From positions 30,326,145 through 30,390,144 of the forward strand of contig OW028574.1 of assembly GCA_932294295.1 (NCBI GenBank): 64,000 nucleotides of DNA. The letters run 5' to 3'. Shown here piece after piece: positions 48,056 to 60,122 of the stretch (position 1 is its first letter; each line of letters begins with the position of its first letter). The DNA comes from Alitta virens (Eukaryota; Annelida; Polychaeta; Phyllodocida; Nereididae). The position numbers and the translations under genes were made by a program. The notes under the pieces are model-generated. The model was not told where the DNA came from. It saw only the letters and a program-made list of their open reading frames with translations, and ran no database searches.

Positions 48056-49369
48056 TTATGTTTCTTATACAACTGCCTCAGGTTCTTCTTTGACTGGCGA
48101 TTCTGGTGCAGTTTCAGCTCCTTTAATTTCTTCTGTCACAACAGCTTCCACCATAACAGACTCACGTTCTTCGTTGAAGAGCCATTCTGGTCCAACTGCA
48201 GCTTCTGCAACAACTGCTATCTTTCACAACAGCCTCAGGTTCTTCTTTGACTGGTGATTCTGGTGCAGCTTGAGCTTCTGTAACTTCTTCATTTACAATT
48301 GCTTCCTCCACAATATCCTCAGGTTCTTTGACTGGTGACTCAGGCGCTGATTCAGCTTCTGTAACATCTTCAGTCAGGATTGTTTCCTCCACAACAGACA
48401 TATGTTCTTCTTCGACTGGTGATTCTGGTGCATTTGCAATTTCAGTAACTTCTTCTATCACAACTGCTTCTTCCACAACTGACTCACATTCTTCCTTGAA
48501 GAGCAATTCAGGTCCAGTTTCCGTTTCTGTAACTTCTTCTGTCACAACGGCTTCCTCCACAACATACTCACGTCCTTTGACTGGTGATTTTTGAGCAGCT
48601 TTAGCTTCTGTAACTTCTTGTGTCACAATTGCTTTTTCCACAACAGCCTCAGATTCTTCTTTGACTGGTGATTCCATTGGGGTTTCAGCTTCGGTAACTT
48701 CTATCACAACTACTTCTTCCACAACTGCCTTCAGTTCTTGGACTGGTGATTCCAGTGTGGTTTCAGCTTCGGTAACTTCCTCTATCACAACTACTTCTTC
48801 CACAACTGCCTTCAGTTCTTCTTTGACTGGTGATTCTCTGGTGCAGCTTGAGCTTTGGTAACTTCTTCTGTCACAACGGCTTCCACAACAGACTCAGGTT
48901 CTTCCTTGACTGGTGATTTCAGTGTGGTTTCAGCTTCGGTAACTTCTATCACAACTACTTCTTCCACAACTGCCTTCAGTTCTTGGACTGGTGATTCCAT
49001 TGTGGTTTCAGCTTCGGTAACTTCCTCTATCACAACTACTTCTTCCACAACTGCCTTCAGTTCTTCTTTGACTGGTGATTCTGGTGCAGCTTGAGCTTCG
49101 GTAACTTCTTCTGTCACTATTGCTTGCTCCAGAACAGTTTCAGGCTCTGACTTGACTGGTGAATCTGGTGCACTGTCAGTTTTTGTAACTTCTTTTGTAA
49201 CAATTGCTTCTTCCACAACAGAATCACATTCCTCCTGGACTAGCAATTCTGGTGCATCTTCAGCTTCTATAACTTCTTCTTTCACAATTTCTTCTTTCAC
49301 CATAGCCTCAGGTTCTTCTTTGACTGGTGACTCTAGTGCAGTTTCAGTTCCTGCAATTTCTTGTGACAC
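48056..49369 (-). repeat. U34, 1,314 bp, partner of U18 left part
   Basis: 73-nt module 8. Open segments 48162-48803 and 48812-49369. Right end is the IAGTETALE type; private ccatagcc near 49,301 (EAMVKEE). Confidence 0.9.
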
Positions 49370-50768
49370 TTATGTTTCTTATACAACTGCCTCAGGTTCT
49401 TCTTTGACTGGCGATTCTGGTGCAGTTTCAGCTCCTTTAACTTCTTCTGTCACAACAGCTTCCACCATAACAGACTCACGTTCTTCGTTGAAGAGCCATT
49501 CTGGTCCAACTGCAGCTTCTGCAACAACTGCTATCTTTCACAACAGCCTCAGGTTCTTCTTTGTCATGGTGATTCTGGTGCAGCTTGAGCTTCTGTAACT
49601 TCTTCATTTACAATTGCTTCCTCCACAATATCCTCAGGTTCTTTGACTGGTGACTCAGGCGCTGATTCAGCTTCTGTAACATCTTCAGTCAGGATTGTTT
49701 CCTCCACAACAGACACATGTTCTTCTTCGACTGGTGATTCTGGTGCATTTGCAATTTCAGTAACTTCTTCTATCACAACTGCTTCTTCCACAACTGACTC
49801 ACATTCTTCCTTGAAGAGCAATTCAGGTCCAGTTTCCGTTTCTGTAACTTCTTCTGTCACAACGGCTTCCTCCACAACATACTCACGTCCTTTGACTGGT
49901 GATTTTTGAGCAGCTTTAGCTTCTGTAACTTCTTGTGTCACAATTGCCTTTTCCACAACAGCCTCAGATTCTTCTTTGACTGGTGATTCCATTGGGGTTT
50001 CAGCTTCGGTAACTTCTATCACAACTACTTCTTCCACAACTGCCTTCAGTTCTTGGACTGGTGATTCCAGTGTGGTTTCAGCTTCGGTAACTTCCTCTAT
50101 CACAACTACTTCTTCCACAACTGCCTTCAGTTCTTCTTTGACTGGTGATTCTCTGGTGCAGCTTGAGCTTTGGTAACTTCTTCTGTCACAACGGCTTCCA
50201 CAACAGACTCAGGTTCTTCCTTGACTGGTGATTTCAGTGTGGTTTCAGCTTCGGTAACTTCTATCACAACTACTTCTTCCACAACTGCCTTCAGTTCTTG
50301 GACTGGTGATTCCAGTGTGGTTTCAGCTTCGGTAACTTCCTCTATCACAACTACTTCTTCCACAACTGCCTTCAGTTCTTCTTTGACTGGTGATTCTGGT
50401 GCAGCTTGAGCTTCGGTAACTTCTTCTGTCACTATTGCTTGCTCCAGAACAGTTTCAGGCACTGACTTGACTGGTGAATCCGGGGCAGCTTGAGCTTCGG
50501 TAACTTCTTCTGTCACTATTGCTTGCTCCAGAACAGTTTCAGGCACTGACTTGACTGGTGAATCTGGTGCACTGTCAGTTTTTGTAACTTCTTTTGTAAC
50601 AATTGCTTCTTCCACAACAGAATCACATTCCTCCTGGACTAGCAATTCTGGTGCATCTTCAGCTTCTATAACTTCTTCTTTCACAATTTCTTCTTTCACA
50701 ATAGCCTCAGGTTCTTCTTTGACTGGTGACTCTAGTGCAGTTTCAGTTCCTGCAATTTCTTGTGACAC
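49370..50768 (-). repeat. U35, 1,399 bp, with 84-bp module duplication
   Basis: 1,314 plus 1 (74-nt module 8) plus 84 (module 13 duplicated at 50397-50480 and 50481-50564, second copy marked cggggc). Open segments 49564-50118 and 50127-50768 (213 codons). Confidence 0.9.
50397..50564 (-). repeat. 84-bp tandem duplication of module 13, U35
   Basis: Two adjacent 84-bp copies, the second beginning cggggc instead of tggtgc. It repeats DSPVKSVPETVLEQ on the minus strand and keeps the frame. Further instances at 54425-54592 and 55809-55976. Confidence 0.92.
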
Positions 50769-52083
50769 TTATGTTTCTTATACAACTGCCTCAGGTTCTT
50801 CTTTGACTGGCGATTCTGGTGCAGTTTCAGCTCCTTTAACTTCTTCTGTCACAACAGCTTCCACCATAACAGACTCACGTTCTTCGTTGAAGAGCCATTC
50901 TGGTCCAACTGCAGCTTCTGCAACAACTGCTATCTTTCACAACAGCCTCAGGTTCTTCTTTGTCATGGTGATTCTGGTGCAGCTTGAGCTTCTGTAACTT
51001 CTTCATTTACAATTGCTTCCTCCACAATATCCTCAGGTTCTTTGACTGGTGACTCAGGCGCTGATTCAGCTTCTGTAGCATCTTCAGTCAGGATTGTTTC
51101 CTCCACAACAGACACATGTTCTTCTTCGACTGGTGATTCTGGTGCATTTGCAATTTCAGTAACTTCTTCTATCACAACTGCTTCTTCCACAACTGACTCA
51201 CATTCTTCCTTGAAGAGCAATTCAGGTCCAGTTTCCGTTTCTGTAACTTCTTCTGTCACAACGGCTTCCTCCGCAACATACTCACGTCCTTTGACTGGTG
51301 ATTTTTGAGCAGCTTTAGCTTCTGTAACTTCTTGTGTCACAATTGCTTTTTCCACAACAGCCTCAGATTCTTCTTTGACTGGTGATTCCATTGGGGTTTC
51401 AGCTTCGGTAACTTCTATCACAACTACTTCTTCCACAACTGCCTTCAGTTCTTGGACTGGTGATTCCAGTGTGGTTTCAGCTTCGGTAACTTCCTCTATC
51501 ACAACTACTTCTTCCACAACTGCCTTCAGTTCTTCTTTGACTGGTGATTCTCTGGTGCAGCTTGAGCTTTGGTAACTTCTTCTGTCACAACGGCTTGCAC
51601 AACAGACTCAGGTTCTTCCTTGACTGGTGATTTCAGTGTGGTTTCAGCTTCGGTAACTTCTATCACAACTACTTCTTCCACAACTGCCTTCAGTTCTTGG
51701 ACTGGTGATTCCAGTGTGGTTTCAGCTTCGGTAACTTCCTCTATCACAACTACTTCTTCCACAACTGCCTTCAGTTCTTCTTTGACTGATGATTCTGGTG
51801 CAGCTTGAGCTTCGGTAACTTCTTCTGTCACTATTGCTTGCTCCAGAACAGTTTCAGGCTCTGACTTGACTGGTGAATCTGGTGCACTGTCAGTTTTTGT
51901 AACTTCTTTTGTAACAATTGCTTCTTCCACAACAGAATCACATTCCTCCTGGACTAGCAATTCTGGTGCATCTTCAGCTTCTATAACTTCTTCTTTCACA
52001 ATTTCTTCTTTCACAATAGCCTCAGGTTCTTCTTTGACTGGTGACTCTAGTGCAGTTTCAGTTCCTGCAATTTCTTGTGACAC
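50769..52083 (-). repeat. U36, 1,315 bp, hybrid unit
   Basis: 74-nt module 8. Open segments 50963-51517 and 51526-52083. Right part like U33 (gactgatgattc); private gtagcatc and ccgcaac changes at left; cggcttgcac at 51597 is shared only with U40. Confidence 0.88.
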
Positions 52084-53397
52084 TTATGTTTCTTATACAA
52101 CTGCCTCAGGTTCTTCTTTGACTGGCGATTCTGGTGCAGTTTCAGCTCCTTTAATTTCTTCTGTCACAACAGCTTCCACCATAACAGACTCACGTTCTTC
52201 GTTGAAGAGCCATTCTGGTCCAACTGCAGCTTCTGCAACAACTGCTATCTTTCACAACAGCCTCAGGTTCTTCTTTGACTGGTGATTCTGGTGCAGCTTG
52301 AGCTTCTGTAACTTCTTCATTTACAATTGCTTCCTCCACAATATCCTCAGGTTCTTTGACTGGTGACTCAGGCGCTGATTCAGCTTCTGTAACATCTTCA
52401 GTCAGGATTGTTTCCTCCACAACAGACATATGTTCTTCTTCGACTGGTGATTCTGGTGCATTTGCAATTTCAGTAACTTCTTCTATCACAACTGCTTCTT
52501 CCACAACTGACTCACATTCTTCCTTGAAGAGCAATTCAGGTCCAGTTTCCGTTTCTGTAACTTCTTCTGTCACAACGGCTTCCTCCACAACATACTCACG
52601 TCCTTTGACTGGTGATTTTTGAGCAGCTTTAGCTTCTGTAACTTCTTGTGTCACAATTGCTTTTTCCACAACAGCCTCAGATTCTTCTTTGACTGGTGAT
52701 TCCATTGGGGTTTCAGCTTCGGTAACTTCTATCACAACTACTTCTTCCACAACTGCCTTCAGTTCTTGGACTGGTGATTCCAGTGTGGTTTCAGCTTCGG
52801 TAACTTCCTCTATCACAACTACTTCTTCCACAACTGCCTTCAGTTCTTCTTTGACTGGTGATTCTCTGGTGCAGCTTGAGCTTTGGTAACTTCTTCTGTC
52901 ACAACGGCTTCCACAACAGACTCAGGTTCTTCCTTGACTGGTGATTTCAGTGTGGTTTCAGCTTCGGTAACTTCTATCACAACTACTTCTTCCACAACTG
53001 CCTTCAGTTCTTGGACTGGTGATTCCATTGTGGTTTCAGCTTCGGTAACTTCCTCTATCACAACTACTTCTTCCACAACTGCCTTCAGTTCTTCTTTGAC
53101 TGGTGATTCTGGTGCAGCTTGAGCTTCGGTAACTTCTTCTGTCACTATTGCTTGCTCCAGAACAGTTTCAGGCTCTGACTTGACTGGTGAATCTGGTGCA
53201 CTGTCAGTTTTTGTAACTTCTTTTGTAACAATTGCTTCTTCCACAACAGAATCACATTCCTCCTGGACTAGCAATTCTGGTGCATCTTCAGCTTCTATAA
53301 CTTCTTCTTTCACAATTTCTTCTTTCACATTAGCCTCAGGTTCTTCTTTGACTGGTGACTCTAGTGCAGTTTCAGTTCCTGCAATTTCTTGTGACAC
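52084..53397 (-). repeat. U37, 1,314 bp, copy of U34
   Basis: 73-nt module 8. Open segments 52190-52831 (213 codons) and 52840-53397. Private cattagcc near 53,329 (EANVKEE). Confidence 0.9.
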
Positions 53398-54781
53398 TTA
53401 TGTTTCTTATACAACTGCCTCAGGTTCTTCTTTGACTGGCGATTCTGGTGCAGTTTCAGCTCCTTTAACTTCTTCTGTCACAACAGCTTCCACCATAACA
53501 GACTCACGTTCTTCGTTGAAGAGCCATTCTGGTCCAACTGCAGCTTCTGCAACAACTGCTATCTTTCACAACAGCCTCAGGTTCTTCTTTGTCATGGTGA
53601 TTCTGGTGCAGCTTGAGCTTCTGTAACTTCTTCATTGACAATTGCTTCCTCCACAATATCCTCAGGTTCTTTGACTGGTGACTCAGGCGCTGATTCAGCT
53701 TCTGTAACATCTTCAGTCAGGATTGTTTCCTCCACAACAGACACATGTTCTTCTTCGACTGGTGATTCTGGTGCATTTGCAATTTCAGTAACTTCTTCTA
53801 TCACAACTGCTTCTTCCACAACTGACTCACATTCTTCCTTGAAGAGCAATTCAGGTCCAGTTTCCGTTTCTGTAACTTCTTCTGTCACAACGGCTTCCTC
53901 CACAACATACTCACGTCCTTTGACTGGTGATTTTTGAGCAGCTTTAGCTTCTGTAACTTCTTGTGTCACAATTGCTTTTTCCACAACAGCCTCAGATTCT
54001 TCTTTGACTGGTGATTCCATTGGGGTTTCAGCTTCGGTAACTTCTATCACAACTACTTCTTCCACAACTGCCTTCAGTTCTTGGACTGGTGATTCCAGTG
54101 TGGTTTCAGCTTCGGTAACTTCCTCTATCACAACTACTTCTTCCACAACTGCCTTCAGTTCTTCTTTGACTGGTGATTCTCTGGTGCAGCTTGAGCTTTG
54201 GTAACTTCTTCTGTCACAACGGCTTCCACAACAGACTCAGGTTCTTCCTTGACTGGTGATTTCAGTGTGGTTTCAGCTTCGGTAACTTCTATCACAACTA
54301 CTTCTTCCACAACTGCCTTCAGTTCTTGGACTGGTGATTCCAGTGTGGTTTCAGCTTCGGTAACTTCCTCTATCACAACTACTTCTTCCACAACTGCCTT
54401 CAGTTCTTCTTTGACTGGTGATTCTGGTGCAGCTTGAGCTTCGGTAACTTCTTCTGTCACTATTGCTTGCTCCAGAACAGTTTCAGGCACTGACTTGACT
54501 GGTGAATCCGGGGCAGCTTGAGCTTCGGTAACTTCTTCTGTCACTATTGCTTGCTCCAGAACAGTTTCAGGCACTGACTTGACTGGTGAATCTGGTGCAC
54601 TGTCAGTTTTTGTAACTTCTTTTGTAACAATTGCTTCTTCCACAACAGAATCACATTCCTCCTGGACTAGCAATTCTGGTGCATCTTCAGCTTCTATAAC
54701 TTCTTCTTTCACAATAGCCTCAGGTTCTTCTTTGACTGGTGACTCTAGTGCAGTTTCAGTTCCTGCAATTTCTTGTGACAC
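53398..54781 (-). repeat. U38, 1,384 bp
   Basis: 1,314 plus 1 plus 84 (module 13 copies at 54425 and 54509) minus 15 (loss of one tttcttctttcacaa-type repeat in module 11 near 54,713, five codons). Open segments 53592-54146 and 54155-54781. A private ttgac near 53,636 removes a plus-strand barrier only. Confidence 0.9.
54425..54592 (-). repeat. 84-bp tandem duplication of module 13, U38
   Basis: Same duplication and cggggc mark as U35. Confidence 0.92.
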
Positions 54782-56180
54782 TTATGTTTCTTATACAACT
54801 GCCTCAGGTTCTTCTTTGACTGGCGATTCTGGTGCAGTTTCAGCTCCTTTAACTTCTTCTGTCACAACAGCTTCCACCATAACAGACTCACGTTCTTCGT
54901 TGAAGAGCCATTCTGGTCCAACTGCAGCTTCTGCAACAACTGCTATCTTTCACAACAGCCTCAGGTTCTTCTTTGTCATGGTGATTCTGGTGCAGCTTGA
55001 GCTTCTGTAACTTCTTCATTTACAATTGCTTCCTCCACAATATCCTCAGGTTCTTTGACTGGTGACTCAGGCGCTGATTCAGCTTCTGTAACATCTTCAG
55101 TCAGGATTGTTTCCTCCACAACAGACACATGTTCTTCTTCGACTGGTGATTCTGGTGCATTTGCAATTTCAGTAACTTCTTCTATCACAACTGCTTCTTC
55201 CACAACTGACTCACATTCTTCCTTGAAGAGCAATTCAGGTCCAGTTTCCGTTTCTGTAACTTCTTCTGTCACAACGGCTTCCTCCACAACATACTCACGT
55301 CCTTTGACTGGTGATTTTTGAGCAGCTTTAGCTTCTGTAACTTCTTGTGTCACAATTGCTTTTTCCACAACAGCCTCAGATTCTTCTTTGACTGGTGATT
55401 CCATTGGGGTTTCAGCTTCGGTAACTTCTATCACAACTACTTCTTCCACAACTGCCTTCAGTTCTTGGACTGGTGATTCCAGTGTGGTTTCAGCTTCGGT
55501 AACTTCCTCTATCACAACTACTTCTTCCACAACTGCCTTCAGTTCTTCTTTGACTGGTGATTCTCTGGTGCAGCTTGAGCTTTGGTAACTTCTTCTGTCA
55601 CAACGGCTTCCACAACAGACTCAGGTTCTTCCTTGACTGGTGATTTCAGTGTGGTTTCAGCTTCGGTAACTTCTATCACAACTACTTCTTCCACAACTGC
55701 CTTCAGTTCTTGGACTGGTGATTCCAGTGTGGTTTCAGCTTCGGTAACTTCCTCTATCACAACTACTTCTTCCACAACTGCCTTCAGTTCTTCTTTGACT
55801 GGTGATTCTGGTGCAGCTTGAGCTTCGGTAACTTCTTCTGTCACTATTGCTTGCTCCAGAACAGTTTCAGGCACTGACTTGACTGGTGAATCCGGGGCAG
55901 CTTGAGCTTCGGTAACTTCTTCTGTCACTATTGCTTGCTCCAGAACAGTTTCAGGCACTGACTTGACTGGTGAATCGGGTGCACTGTCAGTTTTTGTAAC
56001 TTCTTTTGTAACAATTGCTTCTTCCACAACAGAATCACATTCCTCCTGGACTAGCAATTCTGGTGCATCTTCAGCTTCTATAACTTCTTCTTTCACAATT
56101 TCTTCTTTCACAATAGCCTCAGGTTCTTCTTTGACTGGTGACTCTAGTGCAGTTTCAGTTCCTGCAATTTCTTGTGACAC
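54782..56180 (-). repeat. U39, 1,399 bp
   Basis: 74-nt module 8 plus the 84-bp duplication (55809-55892 and 55893-55976). Open segments 54976-55530 and 55539-56180. Private gaatcggg near 55,976. Confidence 0.9.
55809..55976 (-). repeat. 84-bp tandem duplication of module 13, U39
   Basis: Same duplication and cggggc mark as U35; the following module starts with a private gaatcggg. Confidence 0.92.
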
Positions 56181-57739
56181 TTATGTTTCTTATACAACTG
56201 CCTCAGGTTCTTCTTTGACTGGCGATTCTGGTGCAGTTTCAGCTCCTTTAACTTCTTCTGTCACAACAGCTTCCACCATAACAGACTCACGTTCTTCGTT
56301 GAAGAGCCATTCTGGTCCAACTGCAGCTTCTGCAACAACTGCTATCTTTCACAACAGCCTCAGGTTCTTCTTTGACTGGTGATTCTGGTGCAGCTTGAGC
56401 TTCTGTAACTTCTTCATTTACAATTGCTTCCTCCACAATATCCTCAGGTTCTTTGACTGGTGACTCAGGCGCTGATTCAGCTTCTGCAACATCTTCAGTC
56501 AGGATTGTTTCCTCCACAACAGACATATGTTCTTCTTCGACTGGTGATTCTGGTGCATTTGCAATTTCAGTAACTTCTTCTATCACAACTGCTTCTTCCA
56601 CAACTGACTCACATTCTTCCTTGAAGAGCAATTCAGGTCCAGTTTCCGTTTCTGTAACTTCTTCTGTCACAACGGCTTCCTCCACAACATACTCACGTCC
56701 TTTGACTGGTGATTTTTGAGCAGCTTTAGCTTCTGTAACTTCTTGTGTCACAATTGCTTTTTCCACAACAGCCTCAGATTTTTCTTTGACTGGTGATTCC
56801 ATTCGGGTTTCAGCTTCGGTAACTTCTATCACAACTACTTCTTCCACAACTGCCTTCAGTTCTTGGACTGGTGATTCCAGTGTGGTTTCAGCTTCGGTAA
56901 CTTCCTCTATCACAACTACTTCTTCCACAACTGCCTTCAGTTCTTCTTTGACTGGTGATTCTCTGGTGCAGCTTGAGCTTTGGTAACTTCTTCTGTCACA
57001 ACGGCTTGCACAACAGACTCAGGTTCTTCCTTGACTGGTGATTTCAGTGTGGTTTCAGCTTCGGTAACTTCTATCACAACTACTTCTTCCACAACTGCCT
57101 TCAGTTCTTGGACTGGTGATTCCAGTGTGGTTTCAGCTTCGGTAACTTCCTATATCACAACTACTTCTTCCACAACTGCCTTCAGTTCTTCTTTGACTGG
57201 TGATTCTCTGGTGCAGCTTGAGCTTCGGTAACTTCTTCTGTCACAACGGCTTCCACAACAGACTCAGGTTCTTCCTTGACTGGTGATTTCAGTGTGGTTT
57301 CAGCTTCGGTAACTTCTATCACAACTACTTCTTCCACAACTGCCTTCAGTTCTTGGACTGGTGATTCCAGTGTGGTTTCAGCTTCGGTAACTTCCTCTAT
57401 CACAACTACTTCTTCCACAACTGCCTTCAGTTCTTCTTTGACTGGTGATTCCGGGGCAGCTTGAGCTTCGGTAACTTCTTCTGTCACTATTGCTTGCTCC
57501 AGAACAGTTTCAGGCACTGACTTGACTGGTGAATCTGGTGCACTGTCAGTTTTTGTAACTTCTTTTGTAACAATTGCTTCTTCCACAACAGAATCACATT
57601 CCTCCTGGACTAGCAATTCTGGTGCATCTTCAGCTTCTATAACTTCTTCTTTCACAATTTCTTCTTTCACAATAGCCTCAGGTTCTTCTTTGACTGGTGA
57701 CTCTAGTGCAGTTTCAGTTCCTGCAATTTCTTGTGACAC
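56181..57739 (-). repeat. U40, 1,559 bp
   Basis: 73-nt module 8 plus one extra triad; the only unit with an extra triad but without the 74-nt module 8. Open segments 56287-56928 (TRMESPVKEKSE variant) and 57182-57739. Module 13 is single but has the cggggc mark at 57452, evidence of a lost 84-bp copy. Confidence 0.9.
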
Positions 57740-59053
57740 TTATGTTTCTTATACAACTGCCTCAGGTTCTTCTTTGACTGGCGATTCTGGTGCAGTTTCA
57801 GCTCCTTTAACTTCTTCTGTCACAACAGCTTCCACCATAACAGACTCACGTTCTTCGTTGAAGAGCCATTCTGGTCCAACTGCAGCTTCTGCAACAACTG
57901 CTATCTTTCACAACAGCCTCAGGTTCTTCTTTGACTGGTGATTCTGGTGCAGCTTGAGCTTCTGTAACTTCTTCATTTACAATTGCTTCCTCCACAATAT
58001 CCTCAGGTTCTTTGACTGGTGACTCAGGCGCTGATTCAGCTTCTGCAACATCTTCAGTCAGGATTGTTTCCTCCACAACAGACATATGTTCTTCTTCGAC
58101 TGGTGATTCTGGTGCATTTGCAATTTCAGTAACTTCTTCTATCACAACTGCTTCTTCCACAACTGACTCACATTCTTCCTTGAAGAGCAATTCAGGTCCA
58201 GTTTCCGTTTCTGTAACTTCTTCTGTCACAACGGCTTCCTCCACAACATACTCACGTCCTTTGACTGGTGATTTTTGAGCAGCTTTAGCTTCTGTAACTT
58301 CTTGTGTCACAATTGCTTTTTCCACAACAGCCTCAGATTTTTCTTTGACTGGTGATTCCATTCGGGTTTCAGCTTCGGTAACTTCTATCACAACTACTTC
58401 TTCCACAACTGCCTTCAGTTCTTGGACTGGTGATTCCAGTGTGGTTTCAGCTTCGGTGACTTCCTCTATCACAACTACTTCTTCCACAACTGCCTTCAGT
58501 TCTTCTTTGACTGGTGATTCTCTGGTGCAGCTTGAGCTTTGGTAACTTCTTCTGTCACAACGGCTTCCACAACAGACTCAGGTTCTTCCTTGACTGGTGA
58601 TTTCAGTGTGGTTTCAGCTTCGGTAACTTCTATCACAACTACTTCTTCCACAACTGCCTTCAGTTCTTGGACTGGTGATTCCAGTGTGGTTTCAGCTTCG
58701 GTAACTTCCTCTATCACAACTACTTCTTCCACAACTGCCTTCAGTTCCTCTTTGACTGGTGATTCTGGTGCAGCTTGAGCTTCGGTAACTTCTTCTGTCA
58801 CTATTGCTTGCTCCAGAACAGTTTCAGGCACTGACTTGACTGGTGAATCTGGTGCACTGTCAGTTTTTGTAACTTCTTTTGTAACAATTGCTTCTTCCAC
58901 AACAGAATCACATTCCTCCTGGACTAGCAATTCTGGTGCATCTTCAGCTTCTATAACTTCTTCTTTCACAATTTCTTCTTTCACAATAGCCTCAGGTTCT
59001 TCTTTGACTGGTGACTCTAGTGCAGTTTCAGTTCCTGCAATTTCTTGTGACAC
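57740..59053 (-). repeat. U41, 1,314 bp
   Basis: 73-nt module 8. Open segments 57846-58487 (TRMESPVKEKSE as in U40, 1,559 bp away) and 58496-59053. Confidence 0.9.
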
Positions 59054-60122
59054 TTATGTTTCTTATACAACTGCCTCAGGTTCTTCTTTGACTGGCGATT
59101 CTGGTGCAGTTTCATCTCCTTTAACTTCTTCTGTCACAACAGCTTCCACCATAACAGACTCACGTTCTTCGTTGAAGAGCCATTCTGGTCCAACTGCAGC
59201 TTCTGCAACAACTGCTATCTTTCACAACAGCCTCAGGTTCTTCTTTGACTGGTGATTCTGGTGCAGCTTGAGCTTCTGTAACTTCTTCATTTACAATTGC
59301 TTCCTCCACAATATCCTCAGGTTCTTTGACTGGTGACTCAGGCGCTGATTCAGCTTCTGTAACATCTTCAGTCAGGATTGTTTCCTCCACAACAGACATA
59401 TGTTCTTCTTTGACAGGTGATTCTGGTGCATTTGCAATTTCAGTAACTTCTTCTATCACAACTGCTTCTTCCACAACTGACTCACATTCTTCCTTGAAGA
59501 GCAATTCAGGTCCAGTTTCCGTTTCTGTAACTTCTTCTGTCACAACGGCTTCCTCCACAACATACTCACGTCCTTTGACTGGTGATTTTTGAGCAGCTTT
59601 AGCTTCTGTAACTTCTTGTGTCACAATTGCTTTTTCCACAACAGCCTCAGATTCTTCTTTGACTGGTGATTCCATTGGGGTTTCAGCTTCGGTAACTTCT
59701 ATCACAACTACTTCTTCCACAACTGCCTTCAGTTCTTGGACTGGTGATTCCAGTGTGGTTTCAGCTTCGGTAACTTCCTCTATCACAACTACTTCTTCCA
59801 CAACTGCCTTCAGTTCTTCTTTGACTGGTGATTCTGGTGCAGCTTGAGCTTCGGTAACTTCTTCTGTCACTATTGCTTGCTCCAGAACAGTTTCAGGCAC
59901 TGACTTGACTGGTGAATCTGGTGCACTGTCAGTTTTTGTAACTTCTTTTGTAACAATTGCTTCTTCCACAACAGAATCACATTCCTCCTGGACTAGCAAT
60001 TCTGGTGCATCTTCAGCTTCTATAACTTCTTCTTTCACAATTTCTTCTTTCACAATAGCCTCAGGTTCTTCTTTGACTGGTGACTCTAGTGCAGTTTCAG
60101 TTCCTGCAATTTCTTGTGACAC
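59054..60122 (-). repeat. U42, 1,069 bp, triad-deleted unit
   Basis: 1,314 minus 245: the triad holding the 83-nt module 16 is lost, so modules 11-13 run in frame into modules 1-8. This yields the longest open segment of the window. Confidence 0.9.
59160..60122 (-). CDS. Longest open segment, 320 codons, decayed repeat frame
   Basis: Opens at the GTG after the second TAA of module 10 and runs through modules 11-13, 1-7 and the first half of module 8, ending in the shifted CRSCSWTRMALQRRT tail. It exists because U42 lacks the 245-bp triad with the 2-nt insertion. The peptide is repetitive and acidic with SPVK at most module starts, and probably disordered. There is no ATG with a credible start context, signal peptide or membrane segment, and GTG is not a usual eukaryotic start. 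I regard it as a relic showing the ancestral frame, not as a demonstrated gene. Confidence 0.25.
   Translation of the reverse strand: MSQEIAGTETALESPVKEEPEAIVKEEIVKEEVIEAEDAPELLVQEECDSVVEEAIVTKEVTKTDSAPDSPVKSVPETVLEQAIVTEEVTEAQAAPESPVKEELKAVVEEVVVIEEVTEAETTLESPVQELKAVVEEVVVIEVTEAETPMESPVKEESEAVVEKAIVTQEVTEAKAAQKSPVKGREYVVEEAVVTEEVTETETGPELLFKEECESVVEEAVVIEEVTEIANAPESPVKEEHMSVVEETILTEDVTEAESAPESPVKEPEDIVEEAIVNEEVTEAQAAPESPVKEEPEAVVKDSSCCRSCSWTRMALQRRT

Larger units (their letters stand above)
26053..49369 (-). repeat. Block B, second copy, expanded (U19-U34)
   Basis: Sixteen units totalling 23,317 bp, which is 21,349 plus one extra 1,807-bp unit plus 161 bp. U19-U22 pair with U4-U7, U23-U25 with U8-U9, U26-U28 with U10-U12, U33 with U17 and the left part of U34 with U18. 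The internal three-unit duplication differs from that of Block A, so the two blocks have rearranged separately since they duplicated, or one has contracted. Confidence 0.9.
47560..55615 (-). repeat. 4,028-bp tandem duplication, two copies (U33 right to U39 left)
   Basis: U33, U34, U35 recur as U36, U37, U38 at 4,028 bp (4,013 bp after a 15-bp deletion in U38). Shared markers are the gactgatgattc change (about 47,760 and 51,788), the SSVKEEL residue change, ccattgtgg with gcttcgg in U34 and U37, and the 84-bp module duplication in U35 and U38. U36 is the hybrid junction, breakpoint roughly between 51,430 and 51,790. Outer ends are approximate. Confidence 0.8.
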
